In this document: positions 44,777 to 55,240 of the stretch, in pieces
How positions within the stretch are numbered: position 1 is the first letter of the stretch
How the letters are laid out: every line of letters begins with the position of its first letter
Assembly (NCBI RefSeq): GCF_003951315.1
Contig: NZ_QLJH01000008.1
Span: 1-64,000 of the forward strand
Length of the DNA stretch: 64,000 bases
Source: Sphingomonas sp. S-NIH.Pt15_0812
GTDB taxonomy: Bacteria > Pseudomonadota > Alphaproteobacteria > Sphingomonadales > Sphingomonadaceae
Reading direction: 5' to 3'
Notes under the pieces: generated by a model
Told to the model about the DNA's origin: nothing
Seen by the model: only the letters and a program-made list of their open reading frames with translations
The model's database searches: none
Made by a program: the position numbers and the translations under genes

Positions 44777-47458
44777 TTATGTGAACATGCCGGGAGTCAG
44801 GCTGGCAAGGCTCGCCGCCAGTTCTGCGTTCCGGAAGGGCTTGCACAACCGGGGCAGGTCCGGCGCGATCCCTTCCAGTTCCGCGTAGCCGGAAACGACG
44901 AGCACCGGCAGCGCCGGATGCATCGTCCGCGCGGTTCGCGCCAGCTCCGCGCCGGTCAGACCCGGCATCAGGTGATCGGTGACGAGGATATCGGGTTGGA
45001 CGCCGCCCTCCAACAGGCTCAGCGCCGCCTTGCCCGATGCGGCCTCCACCACCTCGAAGCCAAGCCCGGACAGCATATGGGCGGTGCTGATGCGGACCAG
45101 TTCCTCATCGTCGACAAGCAGGGCCACCCCACGCCCTGCGCCGCTTGGCGATACCAGGAGCATGGCATCCTGATCGCTCGGCAGAGTCGCGCTGATGGGA
45201 AGCCACAGGTCGATCGAGGTTCCGAGGCCGGGTTCGCTGTCGATCGTGAGACCGCCGCCGAGTTGGGCCGCCAGACCATGGACCATCGACAGGCCAAGCC
45301 CCGTGCCCTTGCCGATGCCCTTGGTGGAGAAGAAGGGCTCGACGGCGCGCCGCCGCACCTCGGCGTCCATGCCGGTCCCGGTGTCGCGAACGCTGAGGCG
45401 GACATAATGGCCGCGGCCGGGCGCACCATCGCAGCCGCCCTCCTGCACGCTGGCGCGGGTGGCCGTGATGGTGAACCGCCCTCCCCGAGGCATGGCGTCG
45501 CGGGCGTTGACCGCCAGATTGAGCAACGCCATCTCAAGCTGGTTGGCATCGGCCTTGACGGGCGGCAGGTCGGGGAGATCGAGCTGGATTTCGATCGACG
45601 CCCCCAATGTCACGCCGATCAGGCCCGACATTCCTTCGATGAGCCGCGATACGTCGACCGCCGTCGGCTGGAGGGGCTGTCGACGGGCGAAGGCGAGCAA
45701 CCGCTGCACGAGCGTCTTGGCGCGTTCCGCCGACTGCAATGCGCCGTCGATGAGGCGCCGCTCGCGCTCGCTGCCGACACCCTTGCGCACCAGCATGTCG
45801 AGCGAGCCGATGATGGGCGTCAGCAGATTGTTGAAGTCATGCGCCACACCGCCGGTCAGGCTGCCCATCGCCTCCAGCTTCTGGCTCTGGCGCAGCGCTT
45901 CCTGCGTCTCCTGCAACTGCGCCTGATCGCGCAACCGCTGGGTCACGTCGGTGACGAACTGATAGGTGCCGATCGGTTTTCCGGCATCGTCGCGAAGCGT
46001 ACGGAACTTGATCTCGTAATAGGGACGAACGCGTTCCGGATCGCCGAACTCCTCGACGAACGTCACCTCCTCGCCGGATAGGCCTCGTGCCCATCCGGCC
46101 CGGACCTGGGCCTGTTCCAGCGGTCGGTCGGCGAGAAGATCGAGCATATTGTCGCCGACGCCCGGACGCACGCCGTAAATGCGCTCGAACTCATCGGCAT
46201 TGGCCTTGTTGATCGCGGTGATGACATAGTCGAGGTCGACGGCCATGATCATGACATCGGTGATCTCGAACAGCGTCGCGAACACATTACGCTCCGCCAT
46301 TTGCCCGGCCACCCGCGCTTCGAGCGTCTCGTTCAGCTCGCGGAGGTTATCCTCGGCCCGCGCGCGTTCGATGGCGACCTTGACCCGTTCGCCGACCTCC
46401 CGGAACAATCCCTCTTCCGAGCACGACCAGCGACGAGGCGTCGCGCTTTGCAGGGCGAGCAGGCTGACCCAATGCCCTTCCTCATAAAGGACCACATCAA
46501 GATAGGCCCCGACCTGCCTCGCCGCCAATCCGGCCCGCGCCTGGTCATTGAAGCGTGGATCGATGCCGACATCGTCCGTCTTCACCACCCGATGAGCGCG
46601 ATAGGCATTGAGCAGGTCGGGTCCGAACGCCGCGAGATCATGTTCCCCCGCGATCGAATCCACGCCGTTGGTGAAATCGCGCTCGACCCGCATCACGGTG
46701 CCGAAATATTCGGCATAGAAGACGCGGCTCAACCCGAACCGCTCGCCCAGCCGCTGTACGGCGGCGGAGGCGATATCCGTCGGGGTCTTGAGCGATCGCA
46801 GTTCGTCCGATAGCGCCAGGAGGAAAGCCTGCCGCGCCTCGCTTTCCCGGAGCGCGGCCTGGGACAGGATGCGCTCGATCGCGTCCGCCGCTTGACGGGC
46901 GAGGACGTCGAACAGCTTCAGGGCGCGGGCGGATGGCGTATGCGGCTGCGCCCAATAGGTCGCCAACAGGCCGAGAGCCTTGCCGGAACGCGACAGGAGG
47001 GGCGTGATCTGCACGGCACGAACACCCGCCAAGCGATAGGCTATGAGATCATCGCCGGGGACCGCTACCGCGTCCTGTTCGACATCATGGACCGTGACCC
47101 GCCGCCCGGTCGCCAGCGCGGTGCCGCAGGTGCCGATGGAGGGTGCGGTTGGCGTCTGCCAATGGGAGGCGGCGTCCCCATCAAAACCGGAATGGGCGAG
47201 GAGTTGCAGACGCTCGCCCCTGTTCAGCATGTGGATGCTGGCCATCTCGGAACCGACCAGATCCGCGGCGGCGTGGACGATGGCCTCGTAAATCGCCTGG
47301 GGTGCCTCGTCGCCGACCAGCAGCGTGCTGAGTTCCTGCAACCGTTCCATGGCCGCGACCTGCGCCGCCAGCGCCGCTTCGCTCTCGCTCATGCCGCCAC
47401 CCGCGCCAGCATGGGTTTCCAGCGGTTCACTGGGGCTGCGAGCAAGATAAGCATCCAT
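44777..47458 (-). CDS. hybrid sensor histidine kinase
   Basis: 893 residues: N-terminal GAF domain (about 35-195), second GAF-like domain (about 220-375), short coiled coil, PAS domain (about 385-505), HisKA domain with phosphoacceptor His in GGVAHDFNNLL (about 539), HATPase with N box NLAVNARDAMP and G boxes DTGTGMD and GKGTGLGLS, and a C-terminal receiver with phospho-Asp in DILVTDHLMPG (about 828). No membrane segment, so it is a cytosolic sensor; GAF/PAS ligands are unknown. ATG 47458 follows GAAGGGA. Divergent from the DUF1206 gene. No partner regulator is visible nearby. Confidence 0.88.
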   Translation of the reverse strand: MDAYLARSPSEPLETHAGAGGGMSESEAALAAQVAAMERLQELSTLLVGDEAPQAIYEAIVHAAADLVGSEMASIHMLNRGERLQLLAHSGFDGDAASHWQTPTAPSIGTCGTALATGRRVTVHDVEQDAVAVPGDDLIAYRLAGVRAVQITPLLSRSGKALGLLATYWAQPHTPSARALKLFDVLARQAADAIERILSQAALRESEARQAFLLALSDELRSLKTPTDIASAAVQRLGERFGLSRVFYAEYFGTVMRVERDFTNGVDSIAGEHDLAAFGPDLLNAYRAHRVVKTDDVGIDPRFNDQARAGLAARQVGAYLDVVLYEEGHWVSLLALQSATPRRWSCSEEGLFREVGERVKVAIERARAEDNLRELNETLEARVAGQMAERNVFATLFEITDVMIMAVDLDYVITAINKANADEFERIYGVRPGVGDNMLDLLADRPLEQAQVRAGWARGLSGEEVTFVEEFGDPERVRPYYEIKFRTLRDDAGKPIGTYQFVTDVTQRLRDQAQLQETQEALRQSQKLEAMGSLTGGVAHDFNNLLTPIIGSLDMLVRKGVGSERERRLIDGALQSAERAKTLVQRLLAFARRQPLQPTAVDVSRLIEGMSGLIGVTLGASIEIQLDLPDLPPVKADANQLEMALLNLAVNARDAMPRGGRFTITATRASVQEGGCDGAPGRGHYVRLSVRDTGTGMDAEVRRRAVEPFFSTKGIGKGTGLGLSMVHGLAAQLGGGLTIDSEPGLGTSIDLWLPISATLPSDQDAMLLVSPSGAGRGVALLVDDEELVRISTAHMLSGLGFEVVEAASGKAALSLLEGGVQPDILVTDHLMPGLTGAELARTARTMHPALPVLVVSGYAELEGIAPDLPRLCKPFRNAELAASLASLTPGMFT

Positions 47459-47686
47459 GATTCCGGTCCCTTCGATGCACCTGCCGAAACGGAGGCCGGG
47501 ATGGATGCGTCTTAGTCCCAAAGCGGAAGGACGTCATCGGCTAAAGCATGCCAGACGCAGCCATGGCCGCCGACCACGCCGCCCCCATCTAAACGCCGTC
47601 ATTGGCGTGCCGGACGATGCCCCAAACCGTTGCACCGCTGGAACGAGATAGCGAAGCCCTTGTTATGCCCGGACAAGGGAGGATGT

Positions 47687-48475
47687 ATGACCGCCAATTC
47701 GCGCCTTAGGGCTTTGACCCGGATCGGCTTCGCGACGCGCGGCCTGCTGTACATCGTCATCGCCATGCTCATCCTTCGCACCGGCCGGGCGGAAGATCCG
47801 AGTGGAGCGATCGAATATCTTGGTCGAGGCGGAGGCCGGGTGCTGCTCCTCGTGATCGCCGCCGGACTGATGGGGTACGGCATATGGCGCCTGGCCGATG
47901 CCGCCCTCGACATCGAGCGTCATGGCTCAGATCGCAAAGGCGTGATGGAACGGGTGGGCGCGGGTGTCAGCGGCGGCATCCATCTGCTGCTCGCATCCAA
48001 GTCGATCCAGCTGATGCGCGGTGCGGCCCTGTCCGGGGACAGCACCCAGGACAGCGCACGGACCGCCATGCAGTTGCCGGGCGGCTGGGCGCTGGTCCTG
48101 CTCGGCGCGGCGATCCTGGCCGTGCTTGGTGTGGTCCAGCTCTTGAAGGCCGCGAAGGGCTCCTTTCTCCGCTACCTTGCGCCATCGGTCGCGAAACAGG
48201 CCTGGGTCCAGTGGAGCGGGCGGGCGGGCTATGCGGCGCGCGGTATCGTGTTCCTCATCAGCGGCTACCTTCTCGCATGCGCCGGGATCGAGGAACAGGC
48301 GAGCGAGGCGGGCGGGATGGCGCGCGTGCTGGCATGGCTGACCAGCCCGTTCGACATCATCATCGGCGTCGGGTTGCTGGCATTCGGCCTCTTCAGCCTC
48401 GTCGAGGCCCGTTACCGCCAACTTCATGACGTGCCGGTCGACGATGCGATCCTGCGGGCGACCAGCTGGCGCTAG
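47687..48475 (+). CDS. DUF1206 membrane protein
   Basis: 262 residues beginning MTANSRLRALTRIGFATRG, after GGGAGG. Three repeats of a two-helix unit are visible (IGFATRGLLYIVIAMLIL; VSGGIHLLLASKSI; GRAGYAARGIVFLISGYLL), each with an Arg-Gly pair before the helix, as in DUF1206 proteins of unknown function. It overlaps the end of the exonuclease gene by 4 bases, convergent. Confidence 0.85.
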   Translation: MTANSRLRALTRIGFATRGLLYIVIAMLILRTGRAEDPSGAIEYLGRGGGRVLLLVIAAGLMGYGIWRLADAALDIERHGSDRKGVMERVGAGVSGGIHLLLASKSIQLMRGAALSGDSTQDSARTAMQLPGGWALVLLGAAILAVLGVVQLLKAAKGSFLRYLAPSVAKQAWVQWSGRAGYAARGIVFLISGYLLACAGIEEQASEAGGMARVLAWLTSPFDIIIGVGLLAFGLFSLVEARYRQLHDVPVDDAILRATSWR

Positions 48476-49026
48476 ATAGACGGGGACCGTGGGACCGCGC
48501 GCGCGGCCTGCCGCACCCGGCACCAGGTCTCATATTCGCCCAATGCATCGGCAAGCGCGCGGTGCGCAGGATCGGTGCTCCTCGCCGCATTGGCGGCCGA
48601 GACCAGGGCGTGAACCTCCGCATCCAGCCGAACGCCGGGAATCACGGCCTGAAGGATATCCGTCGCCGTGGATCGCAAGGCCTCGTCCGTGTCGCACAGC
48701 CGCAGGGCGTGACGCGGCAGCCCGGCCCCGCGCAGAAGCACGCTCAGCCATTTGCCATCCCAGGACGGTGCGCTGGCGAAGAGTTCATGATCGCTCAACG
48801 CTTCGATCATCCGGGCCGCCACGACCTCGTGCGGCTGCCCCTCTTCCTCGAGCATCGCGCGGCTGAGGCCATGGATCGCTTCCGCTTCCGGGCTCCAATC
48901 CGTCCACCCGGGGGCCGGTCTGATCAAATGGCTTTCCGTCCGCCCATCCTGGAACACCCAGGCCACTTCCACCGGGTAGCTTTGACCGGACAGCGACGAC
49001 GCTTCGAAATCGAGGAAGACTTTCAT
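48472..49026 (-). CDS. DnaQ-like 3'-5' exonuclease
   Basis: 184 residues of the RNase H-like DEDD exonuclease fold: Exo I FLDFEASSL (Asp-Glu), a HGLSR-containing segment typical of DnaQ proteins, and Exo III DPAHRALADA with His and Asp, the DEDDh pattern. The ATG at 49026 has GGAG 9 bases upstream. Possible role in trimming of RNA or DNA 3' ends; substrate unknown. The following gene is convergent. Confidence 0.75.
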   Translation of the reverse strand: MKVFLDFEASSLSGQSYPVEVAWVFQDGRTESHLIRPAPGWTDWSPEAEAIHGLSRAMLEEEGQPHEVVAARMIEALSDHELFASAPSWDGKWLSVLLRGAGLPRHALRLCDTDEALRSTATDILQAVIPGVRLDAEVHALVSAANAARSTDPAHRALADALGEYETWCRVRQAARAVPRSPSI

Positions 49027-49116
49027 CCGATCCATCTCCTCCCGGACCATCGCATCCGCCGAGCGATAATCGCACGAACCAGTCATAGGGCGGGTCCCGC
49101 ACCGGCCCCAAAAAGC

Positions 49117-49147
49117 GAAAGGCCGCTCCATGGCGGAGCGGCCTTTC
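49117..49147 (-). terminator. intrinsic terminator after the 24-codon gene
   Basis: Read on the minus strand, GAAAGGCCGCTCC-GCCAT-GGAGCGGCCTTTC is a perfect 13-bp stem followed by GCTTTTT. Good rho-independent terminator for a short leftward transcript that starts near 49270 or beyond. Confidence 0.75.
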
Positions 49148-49173
49148 CATTGTCGACCGAGGCCGGCAATCGT

Positions 49174-49248
49174 TCAGATCCGGCCATGCTCCAGCGAAGC
49201 CGCCATGATCGTTTTCGTTGCCGCAATCGGCATATGACAATGAGACAT
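49174..49248 (-). CDS. 24-aa small protein with a perfect Shine-Dalgarno
   Basis: MSHCHMPIAATKTIMAASLE, then HGRI. Its ATG is 2-3 bases after AAAGGAGGTGATCGG, an almost full complement of the 16S 3' end, far stronger than at any other gene here. Together with the terminator at 49117 it forms a compact stand-alone transcript. It could be a small protein, a toxin-like peptide or a dual-function RNA; the His-Cys-His start might bind metal. Confidence 0.55.
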   Translation of the reverse strand: MSHCHMPIAATKTIMAASLEHGRI

Positions 49249-49410
49249 CCGATCACCTCCTTTCCGTTGTTGACGATGGATGGAAAATGGCCCCGCATCG
49301 GACGATTTCAATGCCTTGCGATGTCGTTTTGTCGCGAGGGCCGTCAATTGCATGCATCCTAGCGGAGCGCGCGGACGTTAGCGACACGGACGAATTCAGG
49401 GGTTCCGGTA

Positions 49411-49506
49411 ATGCTCGCAAATCTCAGCCAAGCCATTTTCGCCTCTGCCATGCTGTCCGCCGCCGTCACGGCATGCCTGGCGGTCTGGTCCCGTCACGCC
49501 ATGTGA
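49411..49506 (+). CDS. possible 31-aa hydrophobic peptide
   Basis: MLANLSQAIFASAMLSAAVT continues to a Trp-Ser-Arg-His tail: one possible membrane helix. CAGGGG lies 8 bases upstream. It may be a small membrane peptide; too short to be sure. Confidence 0.3.
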   Translation: MLANLSQAIFASAMLSAAVTACLAVWSRHAM

Positions 49507-49555
49507 CGGCCCTACCGGCCATGCTCGGCGACGCGATCGTGGGATTACAAGAGCG

Positions 49556-49828
49556 TCAGTTCGGCTCCTCGGCATCCATTTCACGATCGACCGTGTCCAT
49601 GAAGTCGCGCGCGGCGTTGCGGTCGTCCTCGTCCTCGAAGGTCGCAGTGACGTCCGGCGCGACACCAAGCATATAGGCCAGGCACCACAAGCCGAAACGC
49701 CGGCCATCGTCCCGCTCCAACCCGATCTGCACCTGCAGCCGCTCGATGCCCGAGGCGAGTTGGTCGGGAGAGAGGTCGCCAAGCTCGGTCGTGCCGAAAA
49801 AGCCGGTCAGTAAATAGTCAAAGTCCAT
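49556..49828 (-). CDS. hypothetical acidic protein, 90 aa
   Basis: MDFDYLLTGFFGTTELGDL, then DQLASGIERLQVQIGLERDDGRRFGLWCLAYMLG, ending in a strongly acidic tail (TFEDEDDRNAARDFMDTVDREMDAEE). The pattern looks like genuine coding sequence. No family recognised; the acidity suggests a DNA- or protein-mimic or simply a small cytosolic protein. Confidence 0.6.
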   Translation of the reverse strand: MDFDYLLTGFFGTTELGDLSPDQLASGIERLQVQIGLERDDGRRFGLWCLAYMLGVAPDVTATFEDEDDRNAARDFMDTVDREMDAEEPN

Positions 49829-49963
49829 GACCGCTCATAGTATGCCCCACGGCTTGCGCCCAGCCCGGAAGCACCACGCGCCAAAGGCCAAACGCGATGC
49901 CCGGTCGGATCCTCATCCGGTAAACGACGGACGCACTGGGAAAGCGAAGCCGCCGGACGTCTG

Positions 49964-50764
49964 CTATTGCATGGCAAGCGAATCCAAGGTGCTGTTGACC
50001 CGTTCGCGCAAGACTGGCTCTCGCGTGATCTCCAGCATCGCGGTCAGGCTGGCGCGTGCGGCCGCCACGTCGTCATCGGCAAGCTCCAGTCGGGCGCGTT
50101 CCCACCAGGGATGCGGATAGTCGGGCGCGATCGACGTCATTCGACTGTAGAGCGACAGCGCCCGTCGGCCGCGACCGGCCTTCTCCGCGCGGGTCGCCTG
50201 GTTGAGCAGCAGCCGAACGAGGATCGCCCGGTTCGGCATGGCCGCCACGTGCCGCACCGCCGCCGAGACGCCGCCTTTTGCCGAGGCGAGCAGCGCGGCG
50301 ATCTGTTCGACACCAACGCGCACGCCTCCACGGAACGGGTCGATGATCACGGGAGCGGCCTCCTGTCCGACCATGACGAGCACATGCCCCGGCAGGTTGA
50401 GGATGTCGGCAGCCCAGCCGATGCGTCGAGCGGCGGCGACGTACAGGATCGACAGGCTGATCGGCAGGCCGCGCAGGCGGTCGATCACGCGGATCAGGTC
50501 GGCATTGTCGGGATCGTCATAAGTTTCCGCGTCCCCCACGAAGCCGAACTCCTCCGCCAACACCTGCGCGAGGCAGGCGGCGCGGGCCGCAGCGTCCGTC
50601 ACTCCGGTACCCACCTCGTCTAGGCGCGACGCGATATCGGAAAGCACGTCCTCATAGGGGCTGATGTCGGTTCCGTCGTGATCGAGCCACGCCAGCGTCA
50701 GCGCAGCCTCGTCAAGGACGATGTCGCCATCGTCGACCAGTCCTAAATCTTCGATATCATTCAT
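49964..50764 (-). CDS. SirB1-family transglutaminase-like protein
   Basis: 266 residues. N-terminal acidic region (MNDIEDLGLVDDGDIVLDEAALTLAWLDHDG), then the SirB1 core AYETYDDPDNADL-like DAETYDDPDNADLIRVIDRL with GLPISLSILYVAAARRIGW and LNLPGHVLVMVG, and a C-terminal TPR-like helical part (LSLYSRMTSIAPDYPHPWWERARLEL). Function of the family is not established. Divergent from the TonB receptor, with a 350-base intergenic region between. Confidence 0.78.
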   Translation of the reverse strand: MNDIEDLGLVDDGDIVLDEAALTLAWLDHDGTDISPYEDVLSDIASRLDEVGTGVTDAAARAACLAQVLAEEFGFVGDAETYDDPDNADLIRVIDRLRGLPISLSILYVAAARRIGWAADILNLPGHVLVMVGQEAAPVIIDPFRGGVRVGVEQIAALLASAKGGVSAAVRHVAAMPNRAILVRLLLNQATRAEKAGRGRRALSLYSRMTSIAPDYPHPWWERARLELADDDVAAARASLTAMLEITREPVLRERVNSTLDSLAMQ

Positions 50765-51114
50765 GGAGTCCGAAATGGTGTTCGCCCGGCTCCTTGCAAA
50801 GGTGTCCATTCCCGAGCCCAGCGGATCGCAGCGAGGAAGGCGGTGCTGCGGGCGACAGGCCATGGGCGGAAGAGGAAGTCTGCCATTCGCCACGCAGAGT
50901 GTCGCGCCGACTCCCAGTGCCCGACGATGGTCCCGATCGACACCGCTCGGGACCCTGCACAACCGTCCCTCGATGGGACATGTGGTATGAAAACAACAGG
51001 CGTCGAGCAATATAGCTTCGCGGGCCTCGGCCAGCTTGTTCCATATAGTCAAACGCATCCGCCTCCCCGTAACAATTGTGCAACGCCGCACAACGGCAGG
51101 CTAAGGGGGAAATC
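50765..51114. other. divergent intergenic region with an 8-bp hairpin
   Basis: No gene. GGTCCCGA and TCGGGACC pair at 50929-50954 (10-base loop). The stretch should hold promoters for the SirB1-like gene and the receptor gene; the GGGGGA at 51105-51109 is the ribosome site of the receptor. Confidence 0.4.
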
Positions 51115-53985
51115 ATGCGTTGGACGACCTGGATGATACGTTCGTCGAGCATGGCGCTGAGCGCCGGACTGCTGCTGACGGCGAATGGCGCCGCCGCGCA
51201 ATTGGCCACCGACCCGCAAACGCCGACGGCCGCTGCGTCGACCGAGGCCCCGGTCGACGACATCATCGTCACCGGCTCGCGCATCCGGCGCGATCCCCTA
51301 GATCAGCCATCGCCCATCACGACCGTCGATGATGCCGCGATCGCCCGCACCGGCCTGGCATCGGTCGCCGACGTGCTTCAGCGCCTTCCGGCCTCGTCCG
51401 GCGGCCTCAATTCCAAGTTCAACAGCTCCGGCAATTTCGGCAATCCGCCGGACGGGGGCGGCGTCGGCGCGGGGTCCGCGGTGCTCGACCTGCGCTATCT
51501 CGGCCCCAAGCGGACGCTGGTGCTCGTCGACGGCCTCCGCTTCGTCAACGGCGCCTCGGCCAGCGGCATCCCGTCGACCGTCGACCTCAACTCCATTCCG
51601 ACGTCGATGATCGAGCGGATCGAGGTGCTGCAATCCGGCGCCTCGCCGCAATATGGGTCCGACGCGATCGCCGGCGTGGTGAACATCATCACCAAGCAGA
51701 ACCAGAAGGGCTTCAAGGGATCGGCGCAATATGGCCAGTATCTCGGCGACAATGACGGCAAGACCCAGGATTACCAGCTCAGCTACGGCGTCGGGAGCCA
51801 GGGCGTCCATGTCGTCGCCGGCGGTTATTACACCAAACAGGATTCCGTGAGCGCCGCCGACCGTGACATCTCGCGATTCCCCAATCCCGGCCAGACCAGC
51901 TGCGCGGACCCGATCGGTGGCTGTTCCAGCTTCACGCCGCTCGGCCGCTTCCTCGTCAACGGCCAGAACCTGACGCTGCGAGGACCGGTGGCCTCGGGCC
52001 GGCCGGTCTATGACCCCACGCTGGCGACCGGCGATTTCAAGGCGTTCACGGCGGCGGACCGGTTCAACTTCGCGCCGTTCAACTATTTCCTGACGCCGGT
52101 CGAACGCTATGGCGGCTTCGTCAACACGCGGGCCGAATTCTCCGACGCGCTCAACCTCCGGGTGAAGGCGGTGTACAATCGCCGCAATTCGCAGAACCAG
52201 GCGGCGTTCCTGCCGCTGGGTATCGGTCCCGACGTGGGCAACGGCAATATGCTCGACACGCTGTCGGTCGATGCCACCAACCCGTACAACCCGTTCGGCG
52301 TGACGCTGACGCCCGGACAGAATTACACCGCGATCTTCCGCCGCCTCGTCGAGGCGGGCCAGCGCACCTACAGCCAGACGGTCGATACCCTGTCGCTGAC
52401 CGGCACGCTGGACGGCAAGTTCCAGATGTTCGGCCGCAACTGGTATTGGGACGCCAGCGCGGTGATCGGCTATAACGACGCCAAGCAGCTGTTCACCGGG
52501 AACATCAACGCGGCACGGCTGGCCCGGGCGATCGGGCCGGTCAGCCAGTGCACGGGCGACTGCGTACCGTTCAACTTCTTCGGCGGCGTGGGATCGATCA
52601 CCCCGGCGATGCTCGGCTATATCGGCTTCGACGAGCGCGACCGCAGCCGCCAGGTGCTGAACGACTATACCGCCAACCTCTCCGGCGAGCTGTTCGACCT
52701 GCCCGGCGGCCCGGTCGGCATCGCGATCGGATATGAGCATCGCTACCAGTTCGGCAGCTTCACGCCCGACCCGATCATCCAGGCCGGCCTGGGTGCCGAC
52801 ATCCCCGCGCAAGCCGCCAGCGGCCGCTTCAACGTCGATGAAGTCTATGGCGAAGTCCGCTTGCCGTTGCTGCGCGACATTCCGGCGATCGCATCGCTGG
52901 AGCTGAACGGTGCGGTCCGGCATTCCAATTATTCCACCTTCGGCAGCAATACGACCTATAGCGGCGGCGCCTTGTGGAAGCCGGTCAACGACCTGCTCCT
53001 GCGCGGGCAATATGCGGAATCGCTGCGCGCGCCCTCGATCGGCGAGTTGTTCGGCGCCCAATCACGCTTCGACGCGTCGATCGACGACCCCTGCACCAGT
53101 GCCAGCGGCGGCCTGTTCCAGTCGAACGGGACCGTCCGGGCCAACTGCATCGCCAATGGCGTCCCCGCCAATGGCAGCTATGCCGAACCATCGGGCCAGC
53201 TGCCCGTGCTCACCGGCGGCAACCGCAACCTGCAACCGGAAACGGCGCGCACCCTGCTGTTCGGTGGCGTCTACAGCCCGCGTTGGGCGCGTGGCGGCAC
53301 CCTGTCGGCGCTCAGCCTCGAGGTGAATTACTACGACATCAAGGTGAACGGCGCGATCGCTTCGATCCCGGCGCAGGTGTTGCTCAGCCGCTGCGCGCAG
53401 ACGGGCGACACGCTCAGCTGCGCCGCCGTGCGCCGCGCGCCCAGCGGTATCGTGACGGCGATCAACGGCCTGCTGCTCAACACCGGCGGCATCCGCACCA
53501 AGGGCATCGACGCCACCCTGACGGTCCGGTCGGGGGAAACCGGGGCGGGGCGGTTCGGCCTATACGTCTCGGGCAACTACCTGCTGAAGTATAGCGAGCG
53601 CACGCCCGCCACCACCGGCTTCGTGTCGACCGACTATGTCGGCACCGAACGCGGCTCGCCCGATCAGACCTATCCGCATTTCAAGGGTCTCGGTACGATC
53701 GACTGGTCGATCGGACCGGTCACGGCCAGCGTCACCGGACGCTATATCGACAATGTGCAGGAGATCGCGGCGAACAACGAGCTGAAGAGCCGGCTCTATG
53801 GCGACGTGCAGCTTCAGTTCCGGCCGGCATGGCTGGATTCGCAGGTTGCGCTGACCCTCGGCGTCAACAATGTCTTCGACAAGGACCCGCCGGCCTGCTT
53901 CAGTTGCAGCCTCAACAATTACGATCCGACCACCTACGATATCCCAGGTCGGTTCGGCTATCTTCGACTATCCTACGGCTTCTGA
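51115..53985 (+). CDS. TonB-dependent outer-membrane receptor
   Basis: 956 residues. Signal peptide [22 protein letters not shown] with Ala-rich cleavage region, TonB box-like [10 protein letters not shown], plug domain ([53 protein letters not shown]) and the beta-barrel ending [10 protein letters not shown]. This is a high-affinity outer-membrane importer. Its position next to the LysR regulator and the purine degradation operon suggests import of a purine-derived compound, but no ligand-specific feature shows that. AAGGGGGA precedes the ATG at 51115. Confidence 0.92.
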   Translation: MRWTTWMIRSSSMALSAGLLLTANGAAAQLATDPQTPTAAASTEAPVDDIIVTGSRIRRDPLDQPSPITTVDDAAIARTGLASVADVLQRLPASSGGLNSKFNSSGNFGNPPDGGGVGAGSAVLDLRYLGPKRTLVLVDGLRFVNGASASGIPSTVDLNSIPTSMIERIEVLQSGASPQYGSDAIAGVVNIITKQNQKGFKGSAQYGQYLGDNDGKTQDYQLSYGVGSQGVHVVAGGYYTKQDSVSAADRDISRFPNPGQTSCADPIGGCSSFTPLGRFLVNGQNLTLRGPVASGRPVYDPTLATGDFKAFTAADRFNFAPFNYFLTPVERYGGFVNTRAEFSDALNLRVKAVYNRRNSQNQAAFLPLGIGPDVGNGNMLDTLSVDATNPYNPFGVTLTPGQNYTAIFRRLVEAGQRTYSQTVDTLSLTGTLDGKFQMFGRNWYWDASAVIGYNDAKQLFTGNINAARLARAIGPVSQCTGDCVPFNFFGGVGSITPAMLGYIGFDERDRSRQVLNDYTANLSGELFDLPGGPVGIAIGYEHRYQFGSFTPDPIIQAGLGADIPAQAASGRFNVDEVYGEVRLPLLRDIPAIASLELNGAVRHSNYSTFGSNTTYSGGALWKPVNDLLLRGQYAESLRAPSIGELFGAQSRFDASIDDPCTSASGGLFQSNGTVRANCIANGVPANGSYAEPSGQLPVLTGGNRNLQPETARTLLFGGVYSPRWARGGTLSALSLEVNYYDIKVNGAIASIPAQVLLSRCAQTGDTLSCAAVRRAPSGIVTAINGLLLNTGGIRTKGIDATLTVRSGETGAGRFGLYVSGNYLLKYSERTPATTGFVSTDYVGTERGSPDQTYPHFKGLGTIDWSIGPVTASVTGRYIDNVQEIAANNELKSRLYGDVQLQFRPAWLDSQVALTLGVNNVFDKDPPACFSCSLNNYDPTTYDIPGRFGYLRLSYGF

Positions 53986-53992
53986 CCGAGTC

Positions 53993-54023
53993 CCCCGCAG
54001 ATCGCTCGGCGCGATCTGCGGGG
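53993..54023 (+). terminator. terminator-like hairpin after the TonB receptor gene
   Basis: CCCCGCAGATCG pairs with CGATCTGCGGGG over a 7-base loop, 8 bases after the stop. No T-tract. Confidence 0.6.
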
Positions 54024-54261
54024 AGGATCAAGGTGGAGCCGAAGCGATCGGCGAACACCGCTCCGGTCACGCGCGGTAATTTGGGTGTTCCGGCGCAAGC
54101 CTCTCAAGCGGCTCACATCCGTTTCGACAATCCTTTGTCGAGCATAACCTCGCCTTGTTGCCTCTTCGACCAATGGCGGGCAAAGGCATCCCCATTAGCG
54201 CCGATGGGCCCGTCATTGCGTTCGATGACGGCGGGGCGTTGGGGATAATGCGGGGGCGCCG

Positions 54262-55167
54262 ATGGTCCTGATCAAGACCGGCCTGATCTATTTCGATCAG
54301 GCAATACGCCAGGGATCGATCCGCAAGGCTGCGGAATCGCTGAATATCGCATCGTCGGCCGTCAACCGGCAGCTTTTGCAGCTCGAGGACGAACTCGACG
54401 TGCAACTGTTCGTCCGCATGCCGCGCGGCATCCGTCCGACGGCGGCGGGCGAGGCGCTGCTCGGCTATATCCGTCGCTGGAAACGCGAGAGCGTCGCCCT
54501 GCATCACGAGATGCTGCGGCTGCGCGGCGGCGAACGTGGGCTGATCCGGATCGCCGCCGCCGAAAGCCTCGCCGACGACCTCGTGCCGCGGACGATCGCC
54601 CGCTTCCAGCACCGCTTCCCGCTGATCGAATTCTCGTTGCTGGCGGGCGACAACCATCGGGTGAAAGCGGAACTGCTGTCGAAGGACGCCGACGTGATCT
54701 GCGCCTTCGACCTGACGGGAACGTCGCGCACCGCGACCGTGGCGCATGTCCAGACGCCGATCGGCGTCGTCGTGCCGCCGGGCCACCCGCTCGCCCTGCT
54801 CGATCAGGTGACGCTGCCCGACTGCATACCCCATGCGGTCGTGACGCCGAACGACGACTGGCTGAAGCAGAGCGTCCTGTACGAGCTGTTCGACACGAGC
54901 GACGTGCCACTGAAGCGGGTCGCCACGGTCGAGCGGATCGATACGCTGAAGAACCTCGTCCGGGCCGGCATCGGCATCGCCTTCCTGTCGCGCATCGGCC
55001 TGGAGCGCGAAGTGGCGGCGGGCGAACTCTGCTGGGTTCCGCTGGCCGAGGGGATCGTCCGCCCGGCCAGCGTATCGATATTGCTGCAACGCGGCCGCGT
55101 GCTGCCCATCTATCTCAGCAGCTTTGTCGACATGCTCAAGGAAGAGTTTGCGCGGCTGGACGCCTAG
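54262..55167 (+). CDS. LysR-family transcriptional regulator
   Basis: 301 residues: N-terminal winged helix-turn-helix (FDQAIRQGSIRKAAESLNIASSAVNRQLLQLEDELDVQLF) followed by an LysR substrate-binding domain (PRTIARFQHRFPLIEFSLLAGDNHRV; GIGIAFLSRIGLE). It reads toward the purine operon, which runs the opposite way with a 73-base gap. It is likely to regulate the receptor and/or the catabolic genes in response to a purine intermediate. That is inference; no operator sequence can be named. Confidence 0.88.
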   Translation: MVLIKTGLIYFDQAIRQGSIRKAAESLNIASSAVNRQLLQLEDELDVQLFVRMPRGIRPTAAGEALLGYIRRWKRESVALHHEMLRLRGGERGLIRIAAAESLADDLVPRTIARFQHRFPLIEFSLLAGDNHRVKAELLSKDADVICAFDLTGTSRTATVAHVQTPIGVVVPPGHPLALLDQVTLPDCIPHAVVTPNDDWLKQSVLYELFDTSDVPLKRVATVERIDTLKNLVRAGIGIAFLSRIGLEREVAAGELCWVPLAEGIVRPASVSILLQRGRVLPIYLSSFVDMLKEEFARLDA

Positions 55168-55240
55168 GCGGCGGTGCCGGGACGATATCGCCCTCCGCCG
55201 CACCGGCGGCGATGCGGATCATCGGCTGCCGGACACGCAA

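Noticed and set aside
51298..53061. 587-codon frame antisense to the TonB receptor
   Set aside because: Composition typical of antisense frames in high-GC DNA, no motif, no ribosome site.
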